The notes: generated from the letters alone by a model not told the origin. A stretch of DNA of 64,000 nucleotides from an uncultured Rhizobiaceae group bacterium (GCA_947501445.1 CANMVS010000022.1:25933-89932); one strand, 5' to 3'; positions 19,594 through 28,516 are shown, numbered from the stretch's first letter. Made by a program: numbers and translations.

Positions 19594-20478
19594 ATGTTAA
19601 ATTTTTACGATTTGGCGGACAGAATTGCTCTGGTTTCCCAGGGGCAGCCGGGGCATGTCGTCGACGAGCTCATTGCCGAACGGGGGCAGAAAATTGTCAA
19701 AAATCCCCTGTGGCCAATTGCGCGGCCGCTGCTTCATGTTCTGCTACGCTATCGACAGGCGATCGAATTTGCTGATGCGATCGCCAATCTATCCGGCTAT
19801 GATGCGTTGAATTTTGCCAGCGAAATGCTCAATCTGGAGGTTCTGGTCAGCCACCCCGAGCGCATTCCCAAATCGGGTGGTTTTGTCATGGTCAGCAACC
19901 ACCCTACCGGTATCGCCGATGGTATGGCCGTGTTTGATTTGCTCAAGGCCACCCGCCCGGACATGATCATATTTGCAAATCGCGATGCACTGCGCGTCAA
20001 TCCACGCTTTGTCGAAATCATGATTCCGGTTGAATGGCGCGAAGAATACAAAAGTAACATGAAAGCCAGAGAAACCCTGCGGATGACCAACCGGGCCGTC
20101 AAGGACGAGCGGGCATTGGTTCTGTTTCCGTCGGGACGCATTGGTTATTGGGATAATGGTCGTCTGAATGAGCGTCCTTGGAAGGCATCTGCGGTGGGTT
20201 TGGCACGTCGATATGGGCTGCCGATCCTTCCCGTACATATGGCGGCACGAAATTCGGGGCTTTTTTATTGGTTGTCAAAACACTCAACCGAGTTGCGTGA
20301 CATGACGGTCTTTCATGAAGTGCTGAATAAGAAACAAAAAACGTTTCAGTTCAATGTTGGCCAGCTGATCGCGCCAGAAGCGCTGGAAGGTGACAACAAT
20401 GAAGTCACCAAAGCCCTGGAACATCATTGCGTGAATGAGCTGTCACTGGATGCGGACAGCGTTTTTAAACCAATGTAG
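19594..20478 (+). CDS. PlsC-like glycerolipid acyltransferase family protein
   Basis: 294 aa. The motif MVSNHPTGIADG (around residue 100) corresponds to the NHxxxxD/NHPFGGxEG acyltransferase motif I, and LVLFPSGRIGYWDNGRLNERPWK to the FPEG(R) motif III. WKASAVGLARRYGLPILPVH matches the following family block. This points to acyl transfer onto a lysophospholipid or ornithine-lipid type acceptor at the membrane. The ATG at 19594 is weakly supported by its upstream sequence. It stands alone, divergent from xerC, and is followed by the tandem 357-bp element. Confidence 0.75.
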   Translation: MLNFYDLADRIALVSQGQPGHVVDELIAERGQKIVKNPLWPIARPLLHVLLRYRQAIEFADAIANLSGYDALNFASEMLNLEVLVSHPERIPKSGGFVMVSNHPTGIADGMAVFDLLKATRPDMIIFANRDALRVNPRFVEIMIPVEWREEYKSNMKARETLRMTNRAVKDERALVLFPSGRIGYWDNGRLNERPWKASAVGLARRYGLPILPVHMAARNSGLFYWLSKHSTELRDMTVFHEVLNKKQKTFQFNVGQLIAPEALEGDNNEVTKALEHHCVNELSLDADSVFKPM

Positions 20479-20532
20479 TTTTTGGTGGTATTTGTTTGTC
20501 TTCACGCTAGGGCATGGCGTGCGGCTCACAAG

Positions 20533-21250
20533 TCAGAGTTCGCCGCACCCGCTGCCACCCTGCATGGCACTCAAACAGGCCGCGACCGCGGCCCGGCCAA
20601 TAATTTGGCCGCCCCCTATGGAGGCAGGCGCGCCAGCGCCGGTGCGCCGTGAATAGAAAACAAATCAACCCCGTTGCAAAGCCCACGCGTTCACAGGACG
20701 TCTCTTCTGCGCTGCACCCCGATCATCGATAGCTTTGTATAAATGTCTTCGCGCCGTATCGCGCCTGTCGGCGCTGGCTCCAGACGGGGCGGGGCATAAG
20801 CCCCGACGCGCAATTCGCGCTTGCCGCTTCGCGGTAATTCTTTTGCCCTCGATGGGGCACAGTGCGCCACTCGGGAAATCCGTCGAGGGTCACAGTTCGC
20901 GGCACCCGGTGCCTGCCTTCATGGCACTCAATCAGGCGGCGACTGCGGCCCGGCCAATAATTTGGCCGCCCCCTATGGAGGCAGGCGCGCCAGCGCCGGT
21001 GCGCCGTGAATAGAAAACAAATCAACCCCGCCTGCCAAACCCACGTGTTCACAGGACGTCTCTTCTGCGTTGCGATCCGATCATCGATAGCTTTGTATAA
21101 ATGTCTTCACGCCGTATCGCGCCTTTCGGCGCTGGCTCCAGACGGGGCGGGGCATTAGCCCCGACGCGCGTTCGCGCTTGCCGCTTCGCGGTAATTCATT
21201 TGCCCTTGATAGGGTAGGGTACCGGCCTGGCAATCCAGCAATTGTGCACG
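20533..21250. repeat. Tandem duplication of a 357-bp GC-rich intergenic element
   Basis: Two head-to-tail copies (about 20533-20891 and 20892-21250) align at an offset of 357-358 bp. Matching landmarks are GCCCGGCCAATAATTTGGCC (20591 and 20948), AGCTTTGTATAAATGTCTTC (20731 and 21089) and TGCCGCTTCGCGGTAATTC (20822 and 21179). The middle part is nearly identical; the unit ends have diverged. Each unit contains several self-complementary stretches (GGCCAA/TTGGCC, GGCGGGGC..GCCCCG). The short frames inside are repeats of each other and show no gene-like features. This fills the gap between the acyltransferase and the ATPase. Confidence 0.9.
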
Positions 21251-21303
21251 AATTGGCCGCAAAACCAATTGTCGTCACGGGCGACTCGCTTTAGCTTCTC
21301 CGC

Positions 21304-22431
21304 ATGTATTTACGCTCCATGACAGCCCAGAATTACCGCTCGCTCAAATCCATCCGGATGGATCTGGAGGCGGTTAATCTGTTTGTCGGTGCCAATGGTG
21401 CCGGCAAGTCCAATCTTTATCGCTCGTTGCAACTGATAAAAGCTGCTGCAGACGGTGACTTTTCAAAGGTGATCGCAGAGGAAGGGGGCATTTATTCGGT
21501 TTTATGGAGCGGCGGCATTGCACGCCACAGGAAAGCGCAGGTCCAGCTGTCGGCGGAGATTGTCGATGAAGAGAGCGGCATCATCTATTCCTATAGTATC
21601 GATACCGGATTTCGACCTGCACAACCGGCGGCGGGCTTTAGCCATGAAGCGCAGATCAAGCATGAAGAGATAACCATCGACATGGGTGGCAGGCCTCACG
21701 TGCTGATGCGGCGCAAAGGTGCCCATATTGCTGTTCGTGATGACAATGGCCGCATGTCGGACTACCCGGAGCTGGCGATGACCTCGGAGACAGCGCTTCA
21801 TATGCTGGGTGATGCCGGCCGTTATCCTGAAATCAGCACGTTGCGCCATGTTATCGGCCAATGGCGCTTTTTTCACGGATTTCGCTCTGATACGGGTTCT
21901 CCACTGCGCCGACCATGTCTGGCCATCACTGCGCCAATGCTCGATGAGGATGGGGCCAATATCGCTGCTGTTCTGGCCACTTTGGCCCATACCCGTCAGG
22001 ATACGGTTGATCTGGACCGGGCTGTTCATGACGCTTTTGAAGGGGCGGTTCTATCAATCCCGGAGCCTGAAGAATATGCAAGTTTCGGGCTTGTTGCGCC
22101 GGACTTTCCGCAACGCATTTTCCAGCCACGCGAGTTGTCTGACGGCCAGATCCGCTTTCTGGCGCTGGCGGCGGCGCTGCTGTCCTATCGCCGACCAAAA
22201 TTTATTGCGCTGAATGAGCCCGAGGCCAGCCTGCATCCCGATATGATACCGGCGCTGGCGCAGATGATTGCCCAGGCCTCGGCCGACAGTCAGATCTGGG
22301 TGGTGACCCACTCTCAGGAATTGACGGATGCCATTGCCCAGCGCTGCGGTGTGCGCGCCAAAAAAGTGATCCGCCAGGACGGTGCCACCTGGATTGAAGG
22401 GATGACACTGACCGGGCGGATTGATGACTGA
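21304..22431 (+). CDS. AAA/ABC-type ATPase of the RecF/OLD-like group
   Basis: 375 aa stand-alone ATPase. The Walker A GANGAGKSN covers residues 29-37. The ABC-like signature LSDGQIRFLALAAALL precedes Walker B FIALNEPEASLHPD (about 300-313), and the switch His is in VVTHSQEL. This matches the AAA_21 family of SMC/RecF-type ATPases (COG4637-like). The Walker B aspartate is replaced by Asn304 (LNEPE instead of LDEPE), while the catalytic Glu305 is kept. There is no TOPRIM or nuclease domain in the protein and no partner gene next to it, so it is not a complete OLD/Gabija-type defence unit as seen here. Convergent with the aldolase gene. Confidence 0.85.
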   Translation: MYLRSMTAQNYRSLKSIRMDLEAVNLFVGANGAGKSNLYRSLQLIKAAADGDFSKVIAEEGGIYSVLWSGGIARHRKAQVQLSAEIVDEESGIIYSYSIDTGFRPAQPAAGFSHEAQIKHEEITIDMGGRPHVLMRRKGAHIAVRDDNGRMSDYPELAMTSETALHMLGDAGRYPEISTLRHVIGQWRFFHGFRSDTGSPLRRPCLAITAPMLDEDGANIAAVLATLAHTRQDTVDLDRAVHDAFEGAVLSIPEPEEYASFGLVAPDFPQRIFQPRELSDGQIRFLALAAALLSYRRPKFIALNEPEASLHPDMIPALAQMIAQASADSQIWVVTHSQELTDAIAQRCGVRAKKVIRQDGATWIEGMTLTGRIDD

Positions 22432-22447
22432 AAATCAGCTGATTTTC
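22430..22447. terminator. 18-bp perfect palindrome spanning two convergent stop codons
   Basis: GAAAATCAGCTGATTTTC is fully self-complementary and includes the last two bases of the TGA of the ATPase gene and the TGA of the aldolase gene (22435-22437). With A/T-rich outer arms it could give a small bidirectional terminator, but it lacks a GC-rich stem. Confidence 0.4.
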
Positions 22448-23088
22448 TGACCGGTTTTTGCCCAGTCGGCCAGAAAGGCTTCAAGACCCTTGTCAGTCAA
22501 CGGGTGTTTGACCAGTGCTTTCAGCGTTGATGGCGGAACAGTTGCCACGTCAGCGCCGATAAGGGCTGCATCCTTGACGTGATTGACCGTGCGGATAGAA
22601 GCGGCAAGAATCTGGGTGGTAAAGCCGTAATTGTCGTAAATCTTGCGGATTTCAGAAATGACTTCCATCCCGTCAATCGCCATATCGTCCAGACGACCAA
22701 TGAATGGTGATATAAAGGTTGCTCCGGCCTTGGCAGCCAGCAATGCCTGATTGGCAGAAAAGCACAGTGTCACATTGGTCATATGACCGGCACTTGTCAG
22801 CGCCTTGCAGGCGCGCAGGCCATCCAGTGTCAGCGGCAGCTTGATGCAGATATTGTCAGCAATTTCAGCCAATACGGCTGCTTCACTCATCATGCCTTCG
22901 TAATCGGTCGCGGTTACTTCAGCCGATACCGGCCCGTCAACAATGGAACAGATTTCCTTTGTCACTTCCATGATGTCGCGGCCAGACTTCAAAATCAGTG
23001 ATGGGTTGGTGGTTACACCATCCAATAAACCCAATTCGTTGAGTGCACGGATCTCGTCTACATCTGCAGTGTCGACAAAAAATTTCAT
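22435..23088 (-). CDS. fsa: Transaldolase-like fructose-6-phosphate aldolase
   Basis: 217 aa, the short transaldolase subfamily (TalC/FSA type). It begins [20 protein letters not shown] and has the Schiff-base Lys83 in [27 protein letters not shown] and SPFIGRLDD are the other conserved strands of the barrel. It transfers or releases dihydroxyacetone units in the non-oxidative pentose-phosphate route; transaldolase versus aldolase activity cannot be settled from the sequence. Divergent from priA. Confidence 0.93.
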   Translation of the reverse strand: MKFFVDTADVDEIRALNELGLLDGVTTNPSLILKSGRDIMEVTKEICSIVDGPVSAEVTATDYEGMMSEAAVLAEIADNICIKLPLTLDGLRACKALTSAGHMTNVTLCFSANQALLAAKAGATFISPFIGRLDDMAIDGMEVISEIRKIYDNYGFTTQILAASIRTVNHVKDAALIGADVATVPPSTLKALVKHPLTDKGLEAFLADWAKTGQKIS

Positions 23089-23169
23089 GATTTGTATCGC
23101 CTCTTGTGCGCGTTAATTCGTGATATCGGCTTTTCTTTAATCCAATCGCAGGGCAAGGTCACCATCAAG

Positions 23170-25371
23170 ATGAAAGATTCGCTGCAATTGCCCCTTATTG
23201 ACGATCCGATAAGCACAGTACCGGTTCTGGTGCCGATGCCGGTATCGCGTGCCTATACCTATGCGGTGCCCGCCGGCATGTCCGTTCAACCCGGGTCTAT
23301 TGTACAGGTTCCATTGGGTCCCAGACAAGTGGCCGGCGTTGTATGGGACGGGCAAACCGACCAGGTTGATCCAAAAAAACTGCGCCCGATCAGCCTTGTG
23401 TTTGATTGTCCGCCCATCGCTTCTGATATGCGCCGCTTTCTGGATTGGGTGGCGACCTATACGCTGTCACCGCCGGGTATGGTCGTGCGTATGGCACTGC
23501 GTGCACCGGCCGCCTTTGAACCGGAACCGCCAACACAGGGCTTACGTATCAGCGACCTGCGACCGGAGCGCATGACATCGGCACGCGCCCGGGTGATTGA
23601 GCATGCCAGCGATGGATTAAGCTGGACACGGACAGGGCTTGCCCATGCTGCGGGTGTATCAACCAGTGTCATTGACGGCCTGATCAAGCAGGGCGTGTTC
23701 GAAACCATCCAGATTCCACCGCAACCGGTGGTGCCAGGGCCGGATACGGCGTATCGGCCGGCTGATCTGAGCGATGACCAGCGCGCGGCGGCAGATACAT
23801 TGCTGCAATCGACTGCGAATGCACGCCATAGCGTCTCCCTGATTGATGGTGTCACCGGTTCCGGAAAAACCGAGGTTTACTTTGAGGCTGTCGCACAGGC
23901 TGTTGATTTGGGCAGACAGGTGCTGATTCTACTGCCTGAAATAGCGCTGACTGCGGCGTTTCTTGAACGCTTCGAGCGCAGATTTGGATGCAAACCCGCA
24001 GAGTGGCATTCGGATATTGCACCCCGCATGCGTGAAAAGGTCTGGCGTCAGGTCGCCACCGGAGACGTGCGCGTTGTCGCCGGTGCACGCTCTGCCCTGT
24101 TTTTACCGTTCAGGGAACTGGGGCTGATCGTCGTCGATGAAGAACATGACGCGGCGTACAAACAGGAAGACCGGGTGTTCTACAATGCTCGGGACATGTC
24201 GGTTGTACGGGCCCATATAGGCCGCTTTCCTGTTGTTCTGGCATCTGCCACACCATCAGTGGAGAGCCAGGTCAATGCCGACGATGGCAAGTACCGCCAC
24301 ATTATTTTGCCGCAACGCTATGGCGGCGCTGCGCTGCCTGATCTTCATCTGGTTGACATGCGCCGGGATCCACCGGCCAAGGGTGGATTTTTATCACCGG
24401 TTCTATTGCAGGCCATAGGCAAGACTGTCGAAAAGGGTGAACAGGCGCTGTTGTTCCTGAACCGCCGCGGTTATGCACCGCTAACGCTTTGCCGGGTCTG
24501 CGGGTTTCGGTTCCAATGTCCGGATTGCTCAAGCTGGCTGGTTGAGCACCGGTTCAGAAACCAGATTCAATGCCACCATTGTGGCCATGCCCAGCGAACG
24601 CCGGAAGCCTGTCCTGAATGTGGGACGCTCGATCATCTGGTTGCCTGTGGCCCTGGTGTTGAGCGCATCGCGGAAGAAGTCGACGGGCATTTTCCAGATG
24701 CCAGAACAATTGTGCTGTCCTCGGACATGGCGGGCGGTGTGCGTCGGCTGCGCCTTGAACTTGAAGCCATAGCCAAGGGTGAGGCAGATATAATTGTAGG
24801 CACACAGCTTGTCGCAAAGGGGCATAATTTTCCGCTGATGACGCTTGTCGGCATTGTCGATTCGGATCTTGGTTTGAGTAATGGCGATCCGCGCGCTGCA
24901 GAGCGAACATTCCAGCTTCTTTCTCAGGTGACCGGCCGCGCGGGACGAACGGGCAGAAAAAGCCGGGGACTGCTTCAGACCTATCAACCAAAGCACCCGG
25001 TCATGCAGGCGATTGTCTCCGGCGATCGAGAGAGTTTTTATGCACGGGAAATCAATGAGCGTGAGCGCGCGCTGATGCCGCCATTCGGGCGGATGGCTGC
25101 GCTCATTATTTCGGCGGCTGATCGTGCCGAATCACAGGCGCACGCCCGTGGATTGCGGCAGGCTGCACCAAATGTCGGTGGAATTCAGGTTCTTGGCCCT
25201 GCCGAAGCACCGCTTGCACTGATAAGAGGACGCTACCGCTACCGCTTGCTGGTCCATGGCAGCAAACAGGCTGATCTGCAGAGTTTCGTGGCCCGGATGA
25301 TTGCACTTGGACCGAAGGTGAGGGGATCTGTGCGGGTGCAGATTGATATTGATCCCCAGAGTTTTGTGTGA
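23170..25371 (+). CDS. priA: Primosomal protein N' (replication restart helicase PriA)
   Basis: 733 aa from ATG 23170 (MKDSLQLPLIDDPISTVPVL). A frame extension to 23092 adds 26 residues that are unlike the family. The N-terminal DNA-binding domain (RAYTYAVPAGMSVQPGSIVQ) is followed by a DEAD-like helicase core with Walker A GVTGSGKTEVYFEAV and DEEHDAAYKQED. The zinc-binding Cys cluster reads CRVCGFRFQCPDC ... CHHCGH ... CPECG, and motifs V/VI (GTQLVAKGHNFP, VTGRAGRTGRKS) come next. It restarts stalled forks in the cytoplasm. Its start is close to the divergent aldolase gene. Confidence 0.96.
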   Translation: MKDSLQLPLIDDPISTVPVLVPMPVSRAYTYAVPAGMSVQPGSIVQVPLGPRQVAGVVWDGQTDQVDPKKLRPISLVFDCPPIASDMRRFLDWVATYTLSPPGMVVRMALRAPAAFEPEPPTQGLRISDLRPERMTSARARVIEHASDGLSWTRTGLAHAAGVSTSVIDGLIKQGVFETIQIPPQPVVPGPDTAYRPADLSDDQRAAADTLLQSTANARHSVSLIDGVTGSGKTEVYFEAVAQAVDLGRQVLILLPEIALTAAFLERFERRFGCKPAEWHSDIAPRMREKVWRQVATGDVRVVAGARSALFLPFRELGLIVVDEEHDAAYKQEDRVFYNARDMSVVRAHIGRFPVVLASATPSVESQVNADDGKYRHIILPQRYGGAALPDLHLVDMRRDPPAKGGFLSPVLLQAIGKTVEKGEQALLFLNRRGYAPLTLCRVCGFRFQCPDCSSWLVEHRFRNQIQCHHCGHAQRTPEACPECGTLDHLVACGPGVERIAEEVDGHFPDARTIVLSSDMAGGVRRLRLELEAIAKGEADIIVGTQLVAKGHNFPLMTLVGIVDSDLGLSNGDPRAAERTFQLLSQVTGRAGRTGRKSRGLLQTYQPKHPVMQAIVSGDRESFYAREINERERALMPPFGRMAALIISAADRAESQAHARGLRQAAPNVGGIQVLGPAEAPLALIRGRYRYRLLVHGSKQADLQSFVARMIALGPKVRGSVRVQIDIDPQSFV

Positions 25372-25396
25372 ACCTGGAACAGTTTGGAGAAGCTAG

Positions 25397-25786
25397 ATGA
25401 TATCGTTTTACTGGCCGGGTGCCGTCGGAGAGTGGATGGCATTCACTTGTGCTGCGATAACCATCGCATTCGGGCTGTTGCTTTTCCTCATGCCGCGTCT
25501 TTCTTTCAAAATATTGCGTCTGCAAACCCGCGATGGTGCGGGGGATGCCATAGCCGAGGGGCGGGCAACCATGGCCGGATTTTATCTGGCGAGCGGTCTT
25601 TGCTGCATCCTTTTGGCGCAACCGCTCATCTATCTGGTTCTGGGGCTTGGTTGGGGATTTACGGCCTTTGGCAGGCTTGTTTCCATTGTTGCTGATCGGG
25701 CCGGAACACGGTTCAACTGGATGTCACTTATCATCGAAGCGCTTTTGGCAGCCATGCCGCTCGTCTTTGTCTTTGGTATTATCTAG
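25397..25786 (+). CDS. Small four-helix membrane protein (DUF4345-like)
   Basis: 129 aa with four hydrophobic helices (about 10-32, 58-78, 80-97, 105-128). A conserved-looking EGRATMAGFYLASGLCC block and FGRLVSIVADRAG agree with the DUF4345 group of small alphaproteobacterial membrane proteins. The function is unknown. It follows priA by 25 bp and could be co-transcribed with it. Confidence 0.7.
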   Translation: MISFYWPGAVGEWMAFTCAAITIAFGLLLFLMPRLSFKILRLQTRDGAGDAIAEGRATMAGFYLASGLCCILLAQPLIYLVLGLGWGFTAFGRLVSIVADRAGTRFNWMSLIIEALLAAMPLVFVFGII

Positions 25787-25867
25787 ATTGTCCCAGCCGG
25801 AGCGGACCGTTTTCAACAGAAAACTGCGAGAAGATTAAAGATGCGCGCGGGATTGGGATAGGACGGC

Positions 25868-25901
25868 GCCTGCCTCCTGTGCATATCGCAAGGAGGCAGG
25901 C
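25868..25901 (+). terminator. Perfect 10-bp hairpin after the priA-DUF4345 unit
   Basis: GCCTGCCTCC (25868-25877) pairs with GGAGGCAGGC (25892-25901) across a 14-nt loop. No long T-run follows. It lies between convergent genes and may end transcription from the priA side. Confidence 0.5.
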
Positions 25902-25916
25902 TGGATTAACTGTCCT

Positions 25917-26016
25917 GGACCGTTTCACCTTTTGTCAGAAACGGGATAATGGTGTCGGCCCATGGTTTTTGCTGATGCATGCAGGCTTTGCCGATTCCGG
26001 CAAAACCTGACTTGCA
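25917..26016 (+). repeat. RIME-like dispersed element, copy 3
   Basis: Begins GGACCGTTTCACCTTTTGTC, then AACGGGATAATGGTGTCGGC and GCTGATGCATGCAGG, and ends CCGGCAAAACCTGACTTGCA. The second hairpin keeps pairing through coupled changes on both arms (CAGGCTTTGCC with GGCAAAACCTG). The BCCT gene stop (TAG on the minus strand, 26017-26019) directly abuts its right end. Confidence 0.85.
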
Positions 26017-27237
26017 CTAATGCGCGGCTTCGATCCTCTCAAAATCGAGCGTGTTTTCTTCCGGAGACGCTTTGATTGCGGCAACTTCCGCCCGCTTGGT
26101 CAACAAAATGTAGGCGACACAGGCCAGATAAATGCCGACAACCACCGCGCCAATCCACTGGATCTGCAGCCACTGCGTCTGGAAGGCCAAAGTTAGCCCA
26201 AACAGAACGGCGACATTGCCGACGATGTAGCCCGCCTTGCCCAGGCGCGCAGGTGTCAGTGAGAGGTTGTCTGAATACAGTCGGATCAGGCTGTCCAGCG
26301 AATTGATGACGAAGGTAACGCCGACGACGATCATCGCAATGTTCAGCATTCCAGTCGTATCAATGCCGTTGGAGTAGTAAAAATACAGCACCGAAAACCA
26401 GATTGCGAGTGGAATGGATGGAATAAACAGCAGTGCAAGCAGCAGATATTGCGTGCGCAAACCACCAACAAAACGTGATGTGAACTGACCGATCATGATC
26501 GACCAGGCAAACCACCAGAACAGGTAAAACTCGTGGTAGTCATTAATCGGAAGGGCGAACCTGTGAAGATTGCCAAAGTACCCGGTTGTCAAATCACTCA
26601 GGTTTGTGGCCATCTCGCCTATGCCCATGCCGCCGTACAGCCACATGAAGACGATCAAACCGATAAACAGGAATGTTGAACCCACACTTAATATCCGGAC
26701 AAATTTGATGTCTGTGCTGGAGTAAGCTGCCGCCAGAATGACGCAGAAAACAATCAGATAAAATGTGGTGATCACCGTTTCGCCATCGCCCATCTCGGGG
26801 ATGTAGAACGGCAGGTAGACCAGAAACAGGCTGGCGGTGAAGGCACAGGTTCCGACAATGACGATATTGTTCAGGATTTTTACGATGGGGATTTCAAAGA
26901 ATTTGACCTTGGGCTCCACAACGCAGAAGTAAAAACTCGTCAGGAAGTAAAAGCTCCAGATCAGGAATCCCCAAAACCCGAATTCGATCGCAAGCGGGTT
27001 GGTAAACCCGTAATCAGCCGCATTTGCAGTGTCCGCATAGGTAGGGAATTCACCGAGCGGGAACATGATCAGGCCGACATCAAGCCCCGATGTAAACAGG
27101 ATGGCAATGAAGGTGAACAGTGGCACCGGCGTAACGCCTATTGCCCGCACGTTCCACCATTTGATGACGCAGTACACGACCAGTGCAAGCGCCAGTCCGA
27201 TCCCGAATGTGATTATTATCGATAGTAAAGTAGCCAT
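26017..27237 (-). CDS. Short BCCT-type (betaine/choline/carnitine) transporter
   Basis: 406 aa from ATG 27237, which has GGGAGG 7-8 nt upstream; a longer frame to 27312 is not supported. About 10-12 hydrophobic segments are visible. FYLFWWFAWSIMIGQFTSRFVGGL corresponds to the Trp-rich TM8 signature of BCCT carriers. Family members are normally about 500 aa or more with N- and C-terminal extensions, so this is a compact form or a distant relative. It would import a quaternary-amine osmolyte across the inner membrane. It is divergent from a BetI-like regulator, with a likely operator between them; no betaine-synthesis genes are nearby. Confidence 0.75.
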   Translation of the reverse strand: MATLLSIIITFGIGLALALVVYCVIKWWNVRAIGVTPVPLFTFIAILFTSGLDVGLIMFPLGEFPTYADTANAADYGFTNPLAIEFGFWGFLIWSFYFLTSFYFCVVEPKVKFFEIPIVKILNNIVIVGTCAFTASLFLVYLPFYIPEMGDGETVITTFYLIVFCVILAAAYSSTDIKFVRILSVGSTFLFIGLIVFMWLYGGMGIGEMATNLSDLTTGYFGNLHRFALPINDYHEFYLFWWFAWSIMIGQFTSRFVGGLRTQYLLLALLFIPSIPLAIWFSVLYFYYSNGIDTTGMLNIAMIVVGVTFVINSLDSLIRLYSDNLSLTPARLGKAGYIVGNVAVLFGLTLAFQTQWLQIQWIGAVVVGIYLACVAYILLTKRAEVAAIKASPEENTLDFERIEAAH

Positions 27238-27306
27238 TTGTGTCCTCCCAATTGGCCTGTGCAGATATTCGCTCCGCTGGCAGCCCCCACCGCCAGAAAG
27301 TATAAT

Positions 27307-27342
27307 CAGCACGAACGTACTATTTTTAGCACGATTGTGCTA
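27307..27342. promoter_or_regulatory. Two 16-bp dyads, likely operator of the BetI-like regulator
   Basis: TAGCACGATTGTGCTA (27327-27342) is an almost perfect palindrome. A degenerate partner CAGCACGAACGTACTA begins exactly 20 bp upstream (27307-27322). The two-turn spacing on the same DNA face, between a divergent transporter and a TetR-family gene, is the layout of a cooperative repressor operator covering both promoters. Confidence 0.65.
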
Positions 27343-27386
27343 CTTTTTTAATTGAGGCATTAATTGGGCGAATGATCGGGGGTTGT

Positions 27387-27977
27387 ATGAAGCACCAGAA
27401 AATCAGTTCCATTCGTCGGGGAGAACTCATTCACGCCGCGATGACGGCAATCTACGAACACGGTTTTGCCAATCTGACCGTTGCCCAGATTGCGGGTGAT
27501 GCCGAGGTTTCCACAAGCAGTATTCATTATTATTTCGGAGGTAAGGAGGCGCTGCTTGAAGCGACCATGCGCCATCTGCTTTCGCTGCTGAGGTCAGCCC
27601 ATGAGCGCCATCTGATGAATGTCAAAACCCCCGCTGATCGGTTGCATGCAGCCGTTCAGGCGAATTTTGACAAAACATTCCTGACCAAGGAAACATGCCG
27701 TGTGTGGACGCAGTTCTGGGCATTCGCACCCTATCACCCCAAACTGGAGCGTTTGCATCGAATTAACCGGGCTCGGGTGCGCAGCAATGTTGTTTTTGCC
27801 CTTCGCGAACTTATTCCGGCTCAGGAAATGCGTGTCACAACAAACGCTATCCAGGGGTATATGGATGGCGTTTGGGTGCAGATTGCTCAATCTAGGAATG
27901 AATTGGCACTGGAAGAGCTGCAGTGTGAAGCAAAGCGATTTATAAATCAGACCATCGGGGAATATATCAGCAACTGA
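27387..27977 (+). CDS. betI: TetR-family regulator, BetI-like
   Basis: 196 aa from ATG 27387, preceded by CGGGGG at good spacing; a start 15 bp upstream is possible. The N-terminal TetR helix-turn-helix is RRGELIHAAMTAIYEHG, then LTVAQIAGDAEVSTSSIHYYFGGKEALLEATM (residues about 15-60). The C-terminal domain resembles BetI (NFDKTFLTKETCRVWTQFWAFA, MDGVWVQIA). It should repress the divergent transporter in the absence of its ligand, choline in classic BetI. Assignment as a true BetI is by resemblance; the ligand is not proven. Confidence 0.75.
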   Translation: MKHQKISSIRRGELIHAAMTAIYEHGFANLTVAQIAGDAEVSTSSIHYYFGGKEALLEATMRHLLSLLRSAHERHLMNVKTPADRLHAAVQANFDKTFLTKETCRVWTQFWAFAPYHPKLERLHRINRARVRSNVVFALRELIPAQEMRVTTNAIQGYMDGVWVQIAQSRNELALEELQCEAKRFINQTIGEYISN

Positions 27978-28212
27978 ATGCAGACAGTTGAATTCTCCAT
28001 TGTTGGGTCCTGGGGTAAAGAGGCCTCCGTCAGCGCTCAAAGTAAACGCACCCTCGCATGAATTGCACACCAGCCATTTGAATTCAGCGCGGCAAAGCCA
28101 TTGAATGCATGCAAAATTATACTTACATCAATTGGAATTCAGACAGCCATAGCCAAGCATGTCGCCAATGACATGACTGCCTGATTTGCTCTCATCAAGA
28201 GGAGATCAGATT

Positions 28213-28482
28213 ATGAGACGCCCATCCATATTCACCACCCTGGTAGCCGCCGTCGCATTGAGTGCGGCAACCATCGTCCCCTTTGCAAGCGCAGAAGCCG
28301 CACCACCGCCTCCTCCGCCACCCCACAAGGCAGCGGTGGTCATTATCAAACCCGCTCCGGCTCCCGCACCACCACCCCATCACGTGGCCGTTGTCGTCGT
28401 GCCGGGTCACAAACCACCCCCCCCTCATCATCCTTCCGTGGTCGTCGTGCCGACTCACCCGGTCCATCCGGTCGTCTATTGA
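28213..28482 (+). CDS. Secreted Pro/His/Val-rich repeat peptide
   Basis: 89 aa from ATG 28213 (MRRPSIFTTLVAAVALSAAT), preceded by GAGGAGATC. A signal peptide ends about SAEA. The mature part alternates polyproline/His tracts with valine runs: PPPPPPPHKAAVVIIKPA, PPPHHVAVVVVPGHK, PPPPHHPSVVVVPTH. Three imperfect units of 17-20 residues are visible. Such composition suggests an extended cell-surface or periplasmic peptide that might bind metal through its histidines (inference). An intrinsic terminator follows, so it is an independent transcription unit. Confidence 0.7.
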   Translation: MRRPSIFTTLVAAVALSAATIVPFASAEAAPPPPPPPHKAAVVIIKPAPAPAPPPHHVAVVVVPGHKPPPPHHPSVVVVPTHPVHPVVY

Positions 28483-28516
28483 ATGGACCGCCGGATCGCT
28501 GAATCGAACAGGTAAT

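Noticed and set aside
20533..21250. Short coding genes in the tandem duplication (for example 20723-21052 minus and 20735-21013 plus)
   Set aside because: Frames exist on both strands in both copies because the sequence is GC-rich and repeated; codon use and composition are not gene-like.
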